From: Pedobacter panaciterrae
GTDB taxonomy: Bacteria; Bacteroidota; Bacteroidia; Sphingobacteriales; Sphingobacteriaceae
Assembly: GCF_013204795.1 (NCBI RefSeq)
Contig: NZ_JABMKW010000004.1
Span: 1-64,000, forward strand
DNA length: 64,000 bases
Direction of reading: 5' to 3'
The notes below the pieces were generated by a model. It made no database searches. It saw nothing but the letters and a program-made list of their open reading frames with translations, and had not been told where the DNA came from. The translations under genes and the position numbers were made by a program. Below, piece by piece: positions 8,942-18,223 of this stretch (within the stretch, counting starts at the first letter, position 1; the number at the start of each line of letters is the position of its first letter).

Positions 8942-10270
8942 TTAGTTTCTAGCTGTTTCAACACGACGATTTTGGATACGACCTTCTTCAGTATCGTTAG
9001 AAGCAATTGGATTAGCTTCGCCAAAACCTTTAGTTACAACTTGACTAGCGTTAACACCAGAGTTAACTAAGTAAGTTTTAACAGAATTAGCTCTGTCTTT
9101 AGATAATTTCAAATTGTATGCAGCAGTACCTTCGCTTGAAGCGTAACCGTTTACAGCTACTTTACCACCGTTTTCACGCAATACTGAAGATAATTTATCT
9201 AAAGTAGGGTAAGCTTCAGTTTTTAAAACTGATGAGTTAAATTCAAATTGGATAGTTTCGAAACCAGTAACGTTGCTAGCAGGAGCAGTTTCAGTTACTT
9301 TAGGTAGAGGACATCCTGAACCATCAACAGCAGTACCTGCAGGAGTTCCTGGGCATTTGTCAAACTGATCAGAAACACCGTCACCATCAGAATCTTTTTT
9401 CAAGCCTTCAACAGCTTGCTCAACATTAGCAACACGAGCTTTTAAAGCTTCAACTTCTTGACGTAATGAAGGATCTTTCAATTCATCATACATTAAAGCA
9501 AGTGGGTTAACCCAATCCAAGTTCGGTTTAGATTTAGAACCTAGAGAGAATTCTAATCCAGCATATCCGTAAGAGAATTTATCTTTGTTAGAAGCACCGT
9601 TTGCATAAGTTCCGTCAAAGTTATCTCCATCAATAAAGTGCATAGTATAACCTAAGTTAAATGATACACGCTCAGAAACTTTGAATTTAACACCAGCACC
9701 TACTGGGATATAAGCTTCTTTAACATAAGTTTTAGCATCGTGTCTGTCATTAACATCACCTATAGCTTTATCTTTCCAGTCGATACCATCAACTTTAGGA
9801 GCATAAGCGATTAAACCGTAACCAGCAGTAACGAAGAAGTTAACTGAGTTCTCACGACGTAAGAAGTCAACAGTAGCAACGTTAACAACACCTCTGATGT
9901 CAGCAGAATAGCCAATTTCAGTTTCAAATTCTTTAGGAGAAGCTGAAGCGTTTTTGCTTGATCCAGATACTTTTCCACGGAAAATGTTACCTTCAATACC
10001 AAATGCATGACCTAATTGTTTTCTTAGTGAGATACCGTAACCTAAGTTAACGTCCATCTTATTGAAATCATTAGTACCACCGATAGCAACAAATGGAGAT
10101 AAAACACCACCGTTGATTCCGAAAGACCAAGATCTGTACTGACCCCTTCCACCAAATACCTTGGCCGAAGAAGAAGTTCCAGTAGAATCTTGAGCGTTAG
10201 CTAGAGAGGTTACTCCCATCAACGCAACAAAAGAAACTGCTAGACTCTTTTTTAAAGTAGAATAATTCAT
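8942..10270 (-). CDS. OmpA family outer-membrane protein with TSP3 repeat
   Basis: Outer-membrane protein of 442 residues. A signal peptide (SLAVSFVALMGVTSLANAQ) leads into an eight-stranded-like porin domain, a short coiled-coil-like segment (LKARVANVEQAVEGLKK), a calcium-binding thrombospondin-type-3 repeat (DSDGDGVSDQFDKCPGTP) and a C-terminal OmpA peptidoglycan-binding domain (FEFNSSVLK ... YLVNSGV ... GRIQNRRVE). It probably tethers the outer membrane to the wall. The start is ATG 10270; an in-frame extension to 10336 would run into the predicted promoter and lacks a signal peptide at its end. High codon regularity suggests strong expression. Confidence 0.93.
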   Translation of the reverse strand: MNYSTLKKSLAVSFVALMGVTSLANAQDSTGTSSSAKVFGGRGQYRSWSFGINGGVLSPFVAIGGTNDFNKMDVNLGYGISLRKQLGHAFGIEGNIFRGKVSGSSKNASASPKEFETEIGYSADIRGVVNVATVDFLRRENSVNFFVTAGYGLIAYAPKVDGIDWKDKAIGDVNDRHDAKTYVKEAYIPVGAGVKFKVSERVSFNLGYTMHFIDGDNFDGTYANGASNKDKFSYGYAGLEFSLGSKSKPNLDWVNPLALMYDELKDPSLRQEVEALKARVANVEQAVEGLKKDSDGDGVSDQFDKCPGTPAGTAVDGSGCPLPKVTETAPASNVTGFETIQFEFNSSVLKTEAYPTLDKLSSVLRENGGKVAVNGYASSEGTAAYNLKLSKDRANSVKTYLVNSGVNASQVVTKGFGEANPIASNDTEEGRIQNRRVETARN

Positions 10271-10323
10271 AATTTTCTTTTTTAAGGTTAAACAAATTTT
10301 AATTGTATGTTTTTTTTGTGTAG

Positions 10324-10353
10324 CAAAATTAAACAAATTTTTAATTTCTCAAA
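10324..10353 (-). promoter_or_regulatory. Predicted promoter of the OmpA-like gene
   Basis: On the minus strand a -33 TTTG (10350-10353) is followed after 18 bases by TAATTTTG (10324-10331), matching the Bacteroidota TTTG / TAnnTTTG pattern. Transcription would begin near 10317, giving a leader of about 45 bases. Confidence 0.5.
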
Positions 10354-10398
10354 ACACTTGTACAAACTCTGTTCCAAATTTATTAAATACCGACAATT

Positions 10399-10435
10399 AT
10401 GCAAACATAATACGAATAGTATTTATGTTTTGCAT
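10399..10435. terminator. Imperfect hairpin downstream of meaB
   Basis: ATGCAAACATAATAC pairs with GTATTTATGTTTTGCAT across a five-base loop, with two single-base bulges. It lies in the 376-base gap between meaB and the porin gene and may end meaB transcripts. No strong T-run follows. The remainder of that gap holds only the porin promoter and A/T-rich sequence with no supported gene. Confidence 0.4.
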
Positions 10436-10646
10436 TAAAAAAATATCAATAAAAATGAATCCTCAATTCATTACTGCATAAAAAGCGCAAAAACAGCGTT
10501 AACAGCCATTACGATAGCTTTTATAATCAGAGATTCTAACGTCAGTATGTAAAACAAAAGTTATATGTTGTCAAAAACAATTAACATTTTTTAAACATTG
10601 TCCTATTCCTGTATACAGAAAAGTCCTGTTTTTAAGACAAAATCAG

Positions 10647-11531
10647 CTAAATCCATTGATCGGTAAACTTATAAATGTTAAAATCAGGTCTTTTCAATGC
10701 TTTTACAAGTTCTGAATGAAGTTTAACTTTATCAACATTTTTCATTCGATAGTGCGCTATTATCTTAAATGCCTTTTCAGCTAGTAACCATGCCTTCTGT
10801 TTTCCATCAGATTCAACAGGAATTGTCAACCATTCGCAGAGTTCCTCTATGCCCTCCTTTTTATCTGCAACAGTTTTAAAAACTGGAATCTCTTGATGCA
10901 AAACTAACTTCTTCAAGGTGTTAGTAAACACATCAGCTCCCTCCCGATCTGCTTTGTTTACAACAAACCCCTGAGCTATTTCCATTATTCCCGACTTTAT
11001 ACTCTGGATTTCATCTCCTGATTCCGGCACTAAAACAACTACTGTTTTATCTGCAAGTCCGGCAATTTCAATTTCAGACTGTCCAACTCCAACAGTTTCT
11101 ACAATAATCATATCGAAATCAGCCGCCCGCATCACATCAATCATTTCAATGGTTTTTGCGGAGATTCCCCCCAATGCGCCCCTTGTTGCAACAGATCTGA
11201 TATATACATTAGGATTGTTAAACTGCTGTGACATTCTTATACGATCCCCGAGTAATGAACCAAAATTAAACGGAGAAGTGGGGTCAACTGCCAGAATGGC
11301 TATTTTTTTATTCTGCTTAGCAAACTGTTCAGTTATTGCGTTTACAAGGGTACTTTTTCCTGCACCCGGGGGACCAGTAATTCCAATTATCGGAACTGCT
11401 GATTTAACATTAAGCATTCGCAAGATATCTGCAGAGGGAGCAATATCATTTTCAACCAATGTTAAGGCTCTTGCCAAAGCCAAAAAGTTTCCCTGCTCAA
11501 TTCCTTTTAAAAGGGGATAATTGGTATCCAT
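10647..11531 (-). CDS. meaB: MeaB/ArgK-type G3E GTPase
   Basis: Chaperone GTPase that protects and loads adenosylcobalamin on methylmalonyl-CoA mutase. Walker A GPPGAGKST is at residues 53-61; the family block LAVDPTSP...GSLLGDRIRM, switch region ETVGVGQSE and G4 NKAD are all present. At 294 residues it is somewhat shorter than the usual 320-330, mainly at both ends, but the GTPase core is intact. No mutase gene is in this window, so the partner must be elsewhere. Divergent from the glycan cluster. Confidence 0.92.
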   Translation of the reverse strand: MDTNYPLLKGIEQGNFLALARALTLVENDIAPSADILRMLNVKSAVPIIGITGPPGAGKSTLVNAITEQFAKQNKKIAILAVDPTSPFNFGSLLGDRIRMSQQFNNPNVYIRSVATRGALGGISAKTIEMIDVMRAADFDMIIVETVGVGQSEIEIAGLADKTVVVLVPESGDEIQSIKSGIMEIAQGFVVNKADREGADVFTNTLKKLVLHQEIPVFKTVADKKEGIEELCEWLTIPVESDGKQKAWLLAEKAFKIIAHYRMKNVDKVKLHSELVKALKRPDFNIYKFTDQWI

Positions 11532-11611
11532 TAATAAACTATCTTTGATACAAAGAAATAGAATTTATTCATTATTTAACGTCTTATTCCTAACATCTTT
11601 TTTATTCTAAA

Positions 11612-12271
11612 ATGTCAATACCAAAAATCATACATCAAACTTTCAAATCAAAGAACCTGCCTCTAATTACGCGTTGGCATATCTATAAATTCTTAAAAAG
11701 AAATCCCGACTACCAGTATGAATTTTATGACGATGAAAGGATCGAGAAATTCCTCTCAGAAGAATTTGATAATGAAACATTTAAACTATATCAAAAACTT
11801 AATATCGGTGCGGCAAAAGCAGACTTTTTCAGGTATGCAATCCTGTTAAAAAAAGGTGGAATATATTTAGATATTGACTGCAATGTTAAACAGAATTTCG
11901 ATCAATTTATCAGACCAGATGACGTAGCAGTATTATCTCCTGAAAAGAATCCTATTTGTTATGTACAATGGGCATTGTTTTTTGAACCTGGTCACCCTTT
12001 CCTTCAAAGGACGATGGAACTGATGCTTGAGAACATCAGAAAAAACGAATTCCCACACGATGTACATAAGATGACTGGACCTACCGTATACACAGCTGCA
12101 ATCAATGATTGTTTGTCAAAGGATCCGGATATCCCGCATAGAACATTCGGAGTTGAATATGCACCCTATCTTAAAGACAAGTACAAACTGGCAAAGTTTT
12201 TCTTGTATGAAAAAAAATCCAATCACTGGAAAAAACTCCAGGTCTCATCAACCGTATTAAAGCCCGAATAA
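11612..12271 (+). CDS. GT32-type glycosyltransferase
   Basis: Sugar transferase of 219 residues resembling the DXD-containing GT32/Gly_transf_sug family. The N-terminus IPKIIHQTFKSK is typical, and the nucleotide-sugar/metal DXD lies in GGIYLDIDCNV, preceded by AAKADFFRYAILLKKGG. It is cytoplasmic or membrane-associated and should add a hexose to a lipid-linked or surface glycan. First gene of the glycan cluster. The acceptor and sugar are unknown. Confidence 0.87.
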   Translation: MSIPKIIHQTFKSKNLPLITRWHIYKFLKRNPDYQYEFYDDERIEKFLSEEFDNETFKLYQKLNIGAAKADFFRYAILLKKGGIYLDIDCNVKQNFDQFIRPDDVAVLSPEKNPICYVQWALFFEPGHPFLQRTMELMLENIRKNEFPHDVHKMTGPTVYTAAINDCLSKDPDIPHRTFGVEYAPYLKDKYKLAKFFLYEKKSNHWKKLQVSSTVLKPE

Positions 12272-12340
12272 ATTCACACATCAATATTATACAAGAAAGG
12301 AGCAAATTTCATTGAATTATAAATTAGGGCACATAAGTTG

Positions 12341-12348
12341 TAAATTTG
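12341..12348 (+). promoter_or_regulatory. Candidate -7 box before first GT2 gene
   Basis: TAAATTTG matches TAnnTTTG 22 bases before the ATG at 12371. The -33 element (about 12317) is poor. Confidence 0.3.
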
Positions 12349-12370
12349 AGCCTTTATCCCAATCTACCTA

Positions 12371-13180
12371 ATGCAAAAACAAATTACGGCTGCTTTATTA
12401 ATTTCTACCTACAATTGGCCTGCAGCATTGGATCTGGTCCTGTCCAGTGTTTTACTGCAGTCCAAAATGCCTGATGAAATCCTCATTGCTGATGACGGAT
12501 CAACCGAGGAGACTAAAACAATAATTGAAAAATACAAAAAGCTATTTAAGATTCCTGTATTACATTTTTGGCAGGAGGATCACGGATTTAGGAAGACCCT
12601 TATCTTAAATAAAGCTATTGCAGGTGCAAAAAGCGATTATATTATCGAAATAGATGGAGATATCATTATTCACAGAAAATTTATTGAAGACCATATAAAC
12701 TTCGCGATGCCGGGCACCTTTGTAAGGGCAAGCCGCGGTTACCTTAATAAAGAACTGTCCGCTAAGCTAATCAGCAAGGAGATTTCCAAAATCAACATCT
12801 TCAGTAAAAACATTGCTAATTTTTTCAGTGTCGTTCGTATTCCCTTTTTGTGGCCTCTTTTCGAAAAAAAATACAAAATCAAAGGTGCCGAATTATATGA
12901 AATTCATGGATGCAACATGGCGTTCTGGCGTTCTGATGCAATAAAGGTAAATGGGTATAATGAAAGTTTTATTGGATGGGGTCCGGAGGACAAGGAGTTT
13001 ATTGCCCGATTGTTAAATATAGGATTGCAAAAACGGTTCCTTAAGCTTGGCGCAGTTGCATTTCATATCTATCATAAGGAAAATTCCAGAGCTTCTTTAG
13101 CAGAAAACGAGATATTATTTAAGGAGACTATAGCGCTTAAAAAAGTTTATTGTGAATCCGGTATAGACAAATATTTATAG
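12371..13180 (+). CDS. GT2 family glycosyltransferase with galactosyltransferase-like C-terminus
   Basis: GT-A fold transferase of 269 residues. The GT2 opening LISTYNWPAAL and nucleotide-binding ADDGS are followed by the metal site IDGDI (DXD). The C-terminal block HGCNMAFWRSDAIKVNGYNE...GWGPEDKEF is that of Glyco_transf_7C proteins, and contributes the catalytic acid in related galactosyltransferases. It is paralogous to the next gene, from which it is separated by two bases, with clear similarity along the whole length. Confidence 0.9.
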   Translation: MQKQITAALLISTYNWPAALDLVLSSVLLQSKMPDEILIADDGSTEETKTIIEKYKKLFKIPVLHFWQEDHGFRKTLILNKAIAGAKSDYIIEIDGDIIIHRKFIEDHINFAMPGTFVRASRGYLNKELSAKLISKEISKINIFSKNIANFFSVVRIPFLWPLFEKKYKIKGAELYEIHGCNMAFWRSDAIKVNGYNESFIGWGPEDKEFIARLLNIGLQKRFLKLGAVAFHIYHKENSRASLAENEILFKETIALKKVYCESGIDKYL

Positions 13181-13182
13181 GC

Positions 13183-13980
13183 ATGAATAACAAAATTTCT
13201 GTAACTCTTGTTATATCAACATATAATTGGCCAAAGGCACTCGAGCTCGTTTTTAAGAGCATTTTAAATTTAAGGGTGTTCCCAAATGAAATAATTATTG
13301 CTGATGATGGTTCAGATGACAGAACAAAAGCAACAATAGAAGAATTTAAGCAACAAATAAAGGTACCCGTTAAACATCTGTGGCAAGAAGATCTTGGTTT
13401 CAGAAAAACCATTATTATGAATAGAGCCATCTCTTCTGCATCTGGCAATTACATAATACAAATAGATGGCGATATTATTTTACATCCAAAATTTATTGCC
13501 GATCATATAGAAGAAGCTCAGCATGGTTACTATATAAAGGGAAGCAGATCAATGCTTTCAGCAGACTTAACCAACACCATCATAAGTACCAAGAACATTC
13601 GCATCAGTTCTCTAACCAAAGGGGTAGGCAGTAAAATAAATGCTAGTTATTTGCCTATTTTTTCAGGCTTCTTTAAAGGCAATCATTTTCGATCTAACAA
13701 TCTAAGGGGCTGCAATTTCTCGTTTTGGAAGCACGATTTTATTGCAGTAAATGGTTACAATAATGACCTGGAAGGCTGGGGCCATGAAGACATTGAACTA
13801 GCTGCAAGGTTAACAAACCTTGGAATCAGACAAAGACAATTAAAATTAAAAGCAGTTTGCTTTCACCTTTATCATCGAATAAATTCCAGGCATAACGAGG
13901 ACGTTAATTTCAAAAAATACCTCAATGCTGTCAGAAAAAAGATTATTCGTTGTAAAAATGGAATTATAACCGAGTTATAG
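13183..13980 (+). CDS. GT2 family glycosyltransferase, paralogue of preceding gene
   Basis: A 265-residue homologue of the preceding protein with the same architecture: VISTYNWPKAL, ADDGS, IDGDI and a C-terminal LRGCNFSFWKHDFI...GWGHEDIELA block. The two probably arose by tandem duplication and then diverged in the central acceptor-facing region (about residues 115-165). Its 3' end overlaps the stop end of the minus-strand GT2 gene by 17 bases. Precise sugar specificity unknown. Confidence 0.9.
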   Translation: MNNKISVTLVISTYNWPKALELVFKSILNLRVFPNEIIIADDGSDDRTKATIEEFKQQIKVPVKHLWQEDLGFRKTIIMNRAISSASGNYIIQIDGDIILHPKFIADHIEEAQHGYYIKGSRSMLSADLTNTIISTKNIRISSLTKGVGSKINASYLPIFSGFFKGNHFRSNNLRGCNFSFWKHDFIAVNGYNNDLEGWGHEDIELAARLTNLGIRQRQLKLKAVCFHLYHRINSRHNEDVNFKKYLNAVRKKIIRCKNGIITEL

Positions 13981-15067
13981 AAAACAGTACCAACAGAAGG
14001 ATCATTTTTACAATCTTCCATTTATTTAATCTGAACCATTTCGGGTTTTCCTTAGTAAATCCCATTTCAATCCGCTCGGCAAAACCAGAGAGCCTGCCCT
14101 TTGCTAAACTTTCAAACATATACCCCGCCTCGTAACAGTTCTTAATCCAAAAAAGATTCATTGCCACAGGAAGTGAAAATGTTTTTGATTGATAAAGGAC
14201 CTTGATGATGTTGGTTAAAATTTCCGCTAAAAGAATAAGGAATATCAACAAAATCATTCCATTAACGGAATAAAAAAACATTATTAAAGGCAAAAAAAAC
14301 AATAAAAGAACAAGGAGTTCTGAGGTATTCAGGAAATCATGATAGGTATAAGGTTTAATCGTATCAAGTGCAGCAATATCAGCTGCGCCACGCCCATATC
14401 TAAAAATCCTTTCAGTTTGAATAGCTCCATTATTCCACCATGGGTGCTCCACAACTGCATTGGGAACAGGAGTATACTTTTCCTTATGCAATAAACTATT
14501 CCTAAGTAAAAACTCTATATCCTCTCCCCCTTTATCCAGCTTTTCATTAAACAAAGTCATGTCCATTTTTTCTCTATTTAACATAACATTTGCGGTTGGC
14601 ACCCACACCAAAGGTTTGTTATCTAAAGCTGCTTTAAAATGTCCAGTTGTCCCATTAATATCCATAGCACGGGTAGCAGCATTAAAGGGTAGAGGGAAGT
14701 TAGTTACTCCGGCAAAACCAATTGAATCCCGATTCTTTTTAATCGCCTCTGCATACGCTATCAACAGCTTTTTTGAGGGCAAAATGTCATCATCCAACAA
14801 CAAAATCCATTTGCCGTTGCCTAATCTAATCCCGTTGTTCCGGGTTTTTGAAAACCCCAGATTGATTTCATTTTTAATCAGGTTGATTTTATTCTCAGCA
14901 GCTAATTTTAAAATTTCCTCCGGTATAACCAACAAAGGATTATCGGCAACAATGTAAAAATTCACTAAAAACCCATCGGGCCTTTCAACATTGAAAATAT
15001 TTAAGAGTACATTCTCATCTAACCTGAAAGAAGGTATTACTATGTCAATTGAAGTGCTTTGGTACAT
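13964..15067 (-). CDS. GT2 glycosyltransferase with membrane-associated C-terminus
   Basis: About 367 residues. The N-terminal GT2 domain shows DIVIPSFRLDENV, NEINLGFSKTRNNGIRL and the DXD site LLDDDILPS; a hydrophobic pair (LLVLLLFFLPLIMFFY and MILLIFLILLAEIL) near residues 255-290 and a terminal hydrophobic tail should anchor it in the inner membrane. It runs against the direction of the cluster. ATG 15067 (MYQSTSID) is chosen because the first ATG at 15076 adds only three residues; either is possible. Confidence 0.87.
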   Translation of the reverse strand: MYQSTSIDIVIPSFRLDENVLLNIFNVERPDGFLVNFYIVADNPLLVIPEEILKLAAENKINLIKNEINLGFSKTRNNGIRLGNGKWILLLDDDILPSKKLLIAYAEAIKKNRDSIGFAGVTNFPLPFNAATRAMDINGTTGHFKAALDNKPLVWVPTANVMLNREKMDMTLFNEKLDKGGEDIEFLLRNSLLHKEKYTPVPNAVVEHPWWNNGAIQTERIFRYGRGAADIAALDTIKPYTYHDFLNTSELLVLLLFFLPLIMFFYSVNGMILLIFLILLAEILTNIIKVLYQSKTFSLPVAMNLFWIKNCYEAGYMFESLAKGRLSGFAERIEMGFTKENPKWFRLNKWKIVKMILLLVLFSITRL

Positions 15068-15093
15068 GAAATACAAATATACACCGTTTTATA

Positions 15094-15264
15094 TTACACT
15101 GTCATTTTAATATATTTGAACATGATAAAAGATGCAGCCTCCGCTGATATTGAAAGGAAAAATACAAATCCACCTTTAAAACCAATTATAGCAACACAAA
15201 TAATTACAGCTATTATCAATACCAGCGGAAGATTAGAAATCCGGACTAGATAATGAATGCTCAC
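15094..15264 (-). CDS. Possible small membrane protein (56 aa, GTG start)
   Basis: A 56-codon frame from GTG 15264, with a basic N-terminus and two adjacent hydrophobic stretches (LPLVLIIAVIICVAIIGF, GGFVFFLSIS). It lies immediately before the minus-strand GT2 gene (27 bases), in an otherwise empty gap. The opposite strand also has an open frame here (15059-15253), but that one is hydrophilic and lacks features. Antisense of A/T-rich DNA often looks hydrophobic, so this is tentative. Confidence 0.3.
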   Translation of the reverse strand: MSIHYLVRISNLPLVLIIAVIICVAIIGFKGGFVFFLSISAEAASFIMFKYIKMTV

Positions 15265-15284
15265 TAATAAAACTAAATAGTGTG

Positions 15285-15292
15285 TACCTTTG
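15285..15292 (+). promoter_or_regulatory. Candidate -7 box for the ABC exporter gene
   Basis: TACCTTTG matches TAnnTTTG 63 bases before the ABC exporter ATG at 15356. The -33 position is not convincing. Confidence 0.3.
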
Positions 15293-15355
15293 CTTTTTAA
15301 TTACTTGTCTTACATAACGAAATTATCCTAACAGATAAAACATAAATACATTTCG

Positions 15356-17182
15356 ATGAAAATCTATTTCAGATTACTTTCCTTTGCAAAACCGATAGAA
15401 AAATTTGCTATACCCTATGTTATCACTACAGTTCTTTCCGTTATATTTAGTGTACTGAACCTCACCCTGCTGGCCCCATTATTTGAAACCTTAATATCTG
15501 ACAATCCTACCAAAAGTGCTGGCCTGGCCGATAACGCTGCATCTGCGTTTAACATTACAGCTCAATTTAAGGAGTTTGTAAATTCTTCAATAATCACAAA
15601 CGGACAGGAGAAAACGTTAACCTATATCTGCGTTATAATTGTCATCTCTGTTTTACTTTCCAATGTATTCAGATATTTCTCTCAACGAACCATGGAAGAT
15701 TTAAGGGTGCACACCCTGCTTAACCTGCGGAAAACGGTGTTTGAAAATGTAATGAATTTACATGTTGGTTATTTCAACAATGAACGTAAAGGAGACATAA
15801 TATCAAAGGTTTCTGCCGATGTCCAAGTCGTACAATTTACAGTCACAAACACCCTACAGGTAGTATTTAAAGAACCTCTTACCCTTATTTTTTATATTCT
15901 GGTGCTCCTGTCCATTTCTGTAAAACTGACCTTATTTTCATTATTGGTGATTCCAATTTCAGCTTTTGTAATAAGTAAAATTGTAAAAAGAATAAAACAT
16001 CAGGCTAAAGAAGCTCATGAATCATTTGCAAAAATGATTGGTTTTTTAGACGAAGCCCTTGGCGGGATAAAGATCATCAAAGCATTTAACGCCTCAGAGA
16101 GAATAAAACAAAAGTTCCACAGTGAAAATGTTTTCTATTCCAACATAAACCGTAAGATGGTAAGACGCCAACAACTTGGCTCCCCTTTGTCTGAATTTTT
16201 AAGTATAGTAATGGTCTCGTTCATTGTTTGGTATGGTGGCCGCCTAATTATAAGCCATCAGCCAGGGGCATTATCAACAAGTCAGTTTATAGCGTATATA
16301 GCTATATTTTCCCAAGTAATGCGCCCGGCTAAAGCCCTTACCGATTCCTTTAGTGGAATCCATACTGGAATAGCTGCCGGAGAACGTGTTCTCGATTTAA
16401 TTGACACTAAGCCAGAACAGGTCAATAAGCCGAATGCAAAAGAAATATCTTCGTTCAACAATTCTCTTGTTTTTGAAAATGTCTCATTTTCATATGAATC
16501 AAAAGAGGTATTGAAGAACATTAATCTTACTATTGAAAAAGGTAAAACTATAGCACTAGTTGGACCTTCAGGTGGTGGAAAAAGTACCCTTATGGACCTA
16601 ATACCAAGGTTTCATGATCCAAAATCAGGGCATATTAAAATTGATGGGCTTGACTATGCAGATTTAACTGTCGAGAGTATTCGTTCCCAATTAGGTATGG
16701 TTAACCAGGAATCTGTCCTATTTAATGATTCCATATTTAACAATATAGCCTTTGCCAAACCAAACGCAACTGAAGAGGAAGTAATCGCTGCAGCAAAAAT
16801 TGCTAACGCACATGAGTTCATTCTACAAACCGAAAATGGTTATCAAACTTTTACTGGTGACAGGGGAAACAAATTGTCCGGCGGACAAAAACAGCGCTTA
16901 TGCATAGCAAGGGCCGTTTTAGCGAACCCACCTATTATGCTTCTTGACGAAGCAACCTCTGCTCTAGATACAGAATCAGAAAAACTTGTTCAGGATGCAC
17001 TAAACAAATTGATGGAAAATCGTACTTCAGTTGTAATTGCTCACAGATTAAGTACAATACATGGTGCGGATCTTATAATTGTTATTGATAAGGGAGAGAT
17101 TATTGAGACAGGAACACATCAGGAGTTAATTAACTATAATGGCCTCTATAAAAAGCTAATTGAATTACAAACATTTAGCTAA
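15356..17182 (+). CDS. MsbA-type ABC exporter (fused permease-ATPase)
   Basis: Half-transporter of 608 residues: an N-terminal six-helix membrane domain (to about 320), then an ATPase domain with Walker A GPSGGGKST, Q-loop (NQES), signature LSGGQKQR, Walker B IMLLDEATSALD and H-loop AHRLST. It should work as a homodimer. Similar proteins flip lipid A or polyprenyl-linked glycans. Its location in the middle of a glycosyltransferase cluster without Wzx or Wzy suggests it moves a lipid-linked glycan across the inner membrane; this is inference. The next GT gene starts 24 bases downstream. Confidence 0.92.
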   Translation: MKIYFRLLSFAKPIEKFAIPYVITTVLSVIFSVLNLTLLAPLFETLISDNPTKSAGLADNAASAFNITAQFKEFVNSSIITNGQEKTLTYICVIIVISVLLSNVFRYFSQRTMEDLRVHTLLNLRKTVFENVMNLHVGYFNNERKGDIISKVSADVQVVQFTVTNTLQVVFKEPLTLIFYILVLLSISVKLTLFSLLVIPISAFVISKIVKRIKHQAKEAHESFAKMIGFLDEALGGIKIIKAFNASERIKQKFHSENVFYSNINRKMVRRQQLGSPLSEFLSIVMVSFIVWYGGRLIISHQPGALSTSQFIAYIAIFSQVMRPAKALTDSFSGIHTGIAAGERVLDLIDTKPEQVNKPNAKEISSFNNSLVFENVSFSYESKEVLKNINLTIEKGKTIALVGPSGGGKSTLMDLIPRFHDPKSGHIKIDGLDYADLTVESIRSQLGMVNQESVLFNDSIFNNIAFAKPNATEEEVIAAAKIANAHEFILQTENGYQTFTGDRGNKLSGGQKQRLCIARAVLANPPIMLLDEATSALDTESEKLVQDALNKLMENRTSVVIAHRLSTIHGADLIIVIDKGEIIETGTHQELINYNGLYKKLIELQTFS

Positions 17183-17206
17183 TTCAAAAAGAAGGAATAA
17201 AATTCA

Positions 17207-18172
17207 ATGAAAAAAGGCATTACCGTTATTATTTGCACATATAATGGAGCACCAAGGCTTTCAGAAACACTAAATCATCTTGCCGCTCAGTCTGTTCAAG
17301 AAAGCTTAAACTGGGAAATCATCCTCGTAGACAATGCGTCAACAGACGGTACATCTGCTCATGCAACAGAAATATGGCGACAATGCCACATTCAAAATGT
17401 TCCCTTAAAAGTTATTCACGAAAGTAAGCCAGGCAAACTATTCGCTTTTCAAAAAGGAATAACCTATGCCAAATATGAATATTTTATAATTTGCGATGAT
17501 GACAATTGGTTAAGCCAGGATTATCTGAATATCGCGTTTAATATTTTAGACAAGAATCCTAAAGTTGGGGCTGTTGGCGGTCAGGCCATTGCCGTATCTC
17601 AGGATGGAATTGCCTTTCCTGAATGGTTTGATGAAGTTAAAGAAGGTTATGCCGTAGGAAAACAAGCTAAAAAAACCGGAGATGTCACTGATAAAGCAAG
17701 ACTTTGGGGTGCAGGATTAGCATCAAGAACACAACTCTACATGGATACATACAAGACATTCCCTTCTGTTTTAATAAATAAAAATGACCAAAGTATATTG
17801 TCTGCAGAGGATACGGAATATTGCTTAAGAATCGTTCTTAAAGGATATCAACTCTATTACGATTCTAATTTATCTTTAAAACACTACATCACATCCGGAA
17901 GACTGACGTTGAATTATAAAAGCAGACTATATGAAAATTTTAGTAATGCCAATGCAATTATGGACGACTACTACCTGGCATTAAAATTTGGCCCTAAAAG
18001 GAAGCTAGGTCTATTTAATAGAATACGGTTAATTTTAATCACTCCAATTAAGTACATTTTTTATTCGCAGAAAGGGAAATCAAAACAAAGGAAGATTCTG
18101 AGCTATTTGCTACCATCTATTATTACTCCAGATTCCATTACCTCCAAAATAAAAAAGCTCATGGATGGGTAA
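17207..18172 (+). CDS. GT2 family glycosyltransferase
   Basis: GT-A transferase of 321 residues: VIICTYNGAPRL at the start, VDNASTDGTS, ESKPGKLFAFQKGI and the metal site CDDDNW, with a later AEDTEYCLRIVLKG block characteristic of rhamnosyl/galactosyl-type GT2 enzymes. A short hydrophobic-basic tail (RIRLILITPIKYIFYSQKGK) may contact the membrane. It follows the ABC exporter by 24 bases, probably in the same transcript. Donor and acceptor unknown. Confidence 0.9.
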   Translation: MKKGITVIICTYNGAPRLSETLNHLAAQSVQESLNWEIILVDNASTDGTSAHATEIWRQCHIQNVPLKVIHESKPGKLFAFQKGITYAKYEYFIICDDDNWLSQDYLNIAFNILDKNPKVGAVGGQAIAVSQDGIAFPEWFDEVKEGYAVGKQAKKTGDVTDKARLWGAGLASRTQLYMDTYKTFPSVLINKNDQSILSAEDTEYCLRIVLKGYQLYYDSNLSLKHYITSGRLTLNYKSRLYENFSNANAIMDDYYLALKFGPKRKLGLFNRIRLILITPIKYIFYSQKGKSKQRKILSYLLPSIITPDSITSKIKKLMDG

Positions 18173-18223
18173 ACGAATCTTAGCATCTACTACTATAAAA
18201 ACAAGAGTCCAAAAGAATTTATT

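Noticed and set aside
11149..11520. Plus-strand frame of 123 codons opposite meaB
   Set aside because: Antisense shadow of a well-conserved GTPase.
14460..14957. Plus-strand frame of 165 codons opposite the minus-strand GT2 gene
   Set aside because: Lies wholly antisense to a clear glycosyltransferase and shows no recognisable features.
15059..15253. Plus-strand 64-codon frame in the gap before the ABC exporter
   Set aside because: Hydrophilic, no homology and partly overlaps the start of the minus-strand GT2 gene; the minus-strand alternative is slightly better.
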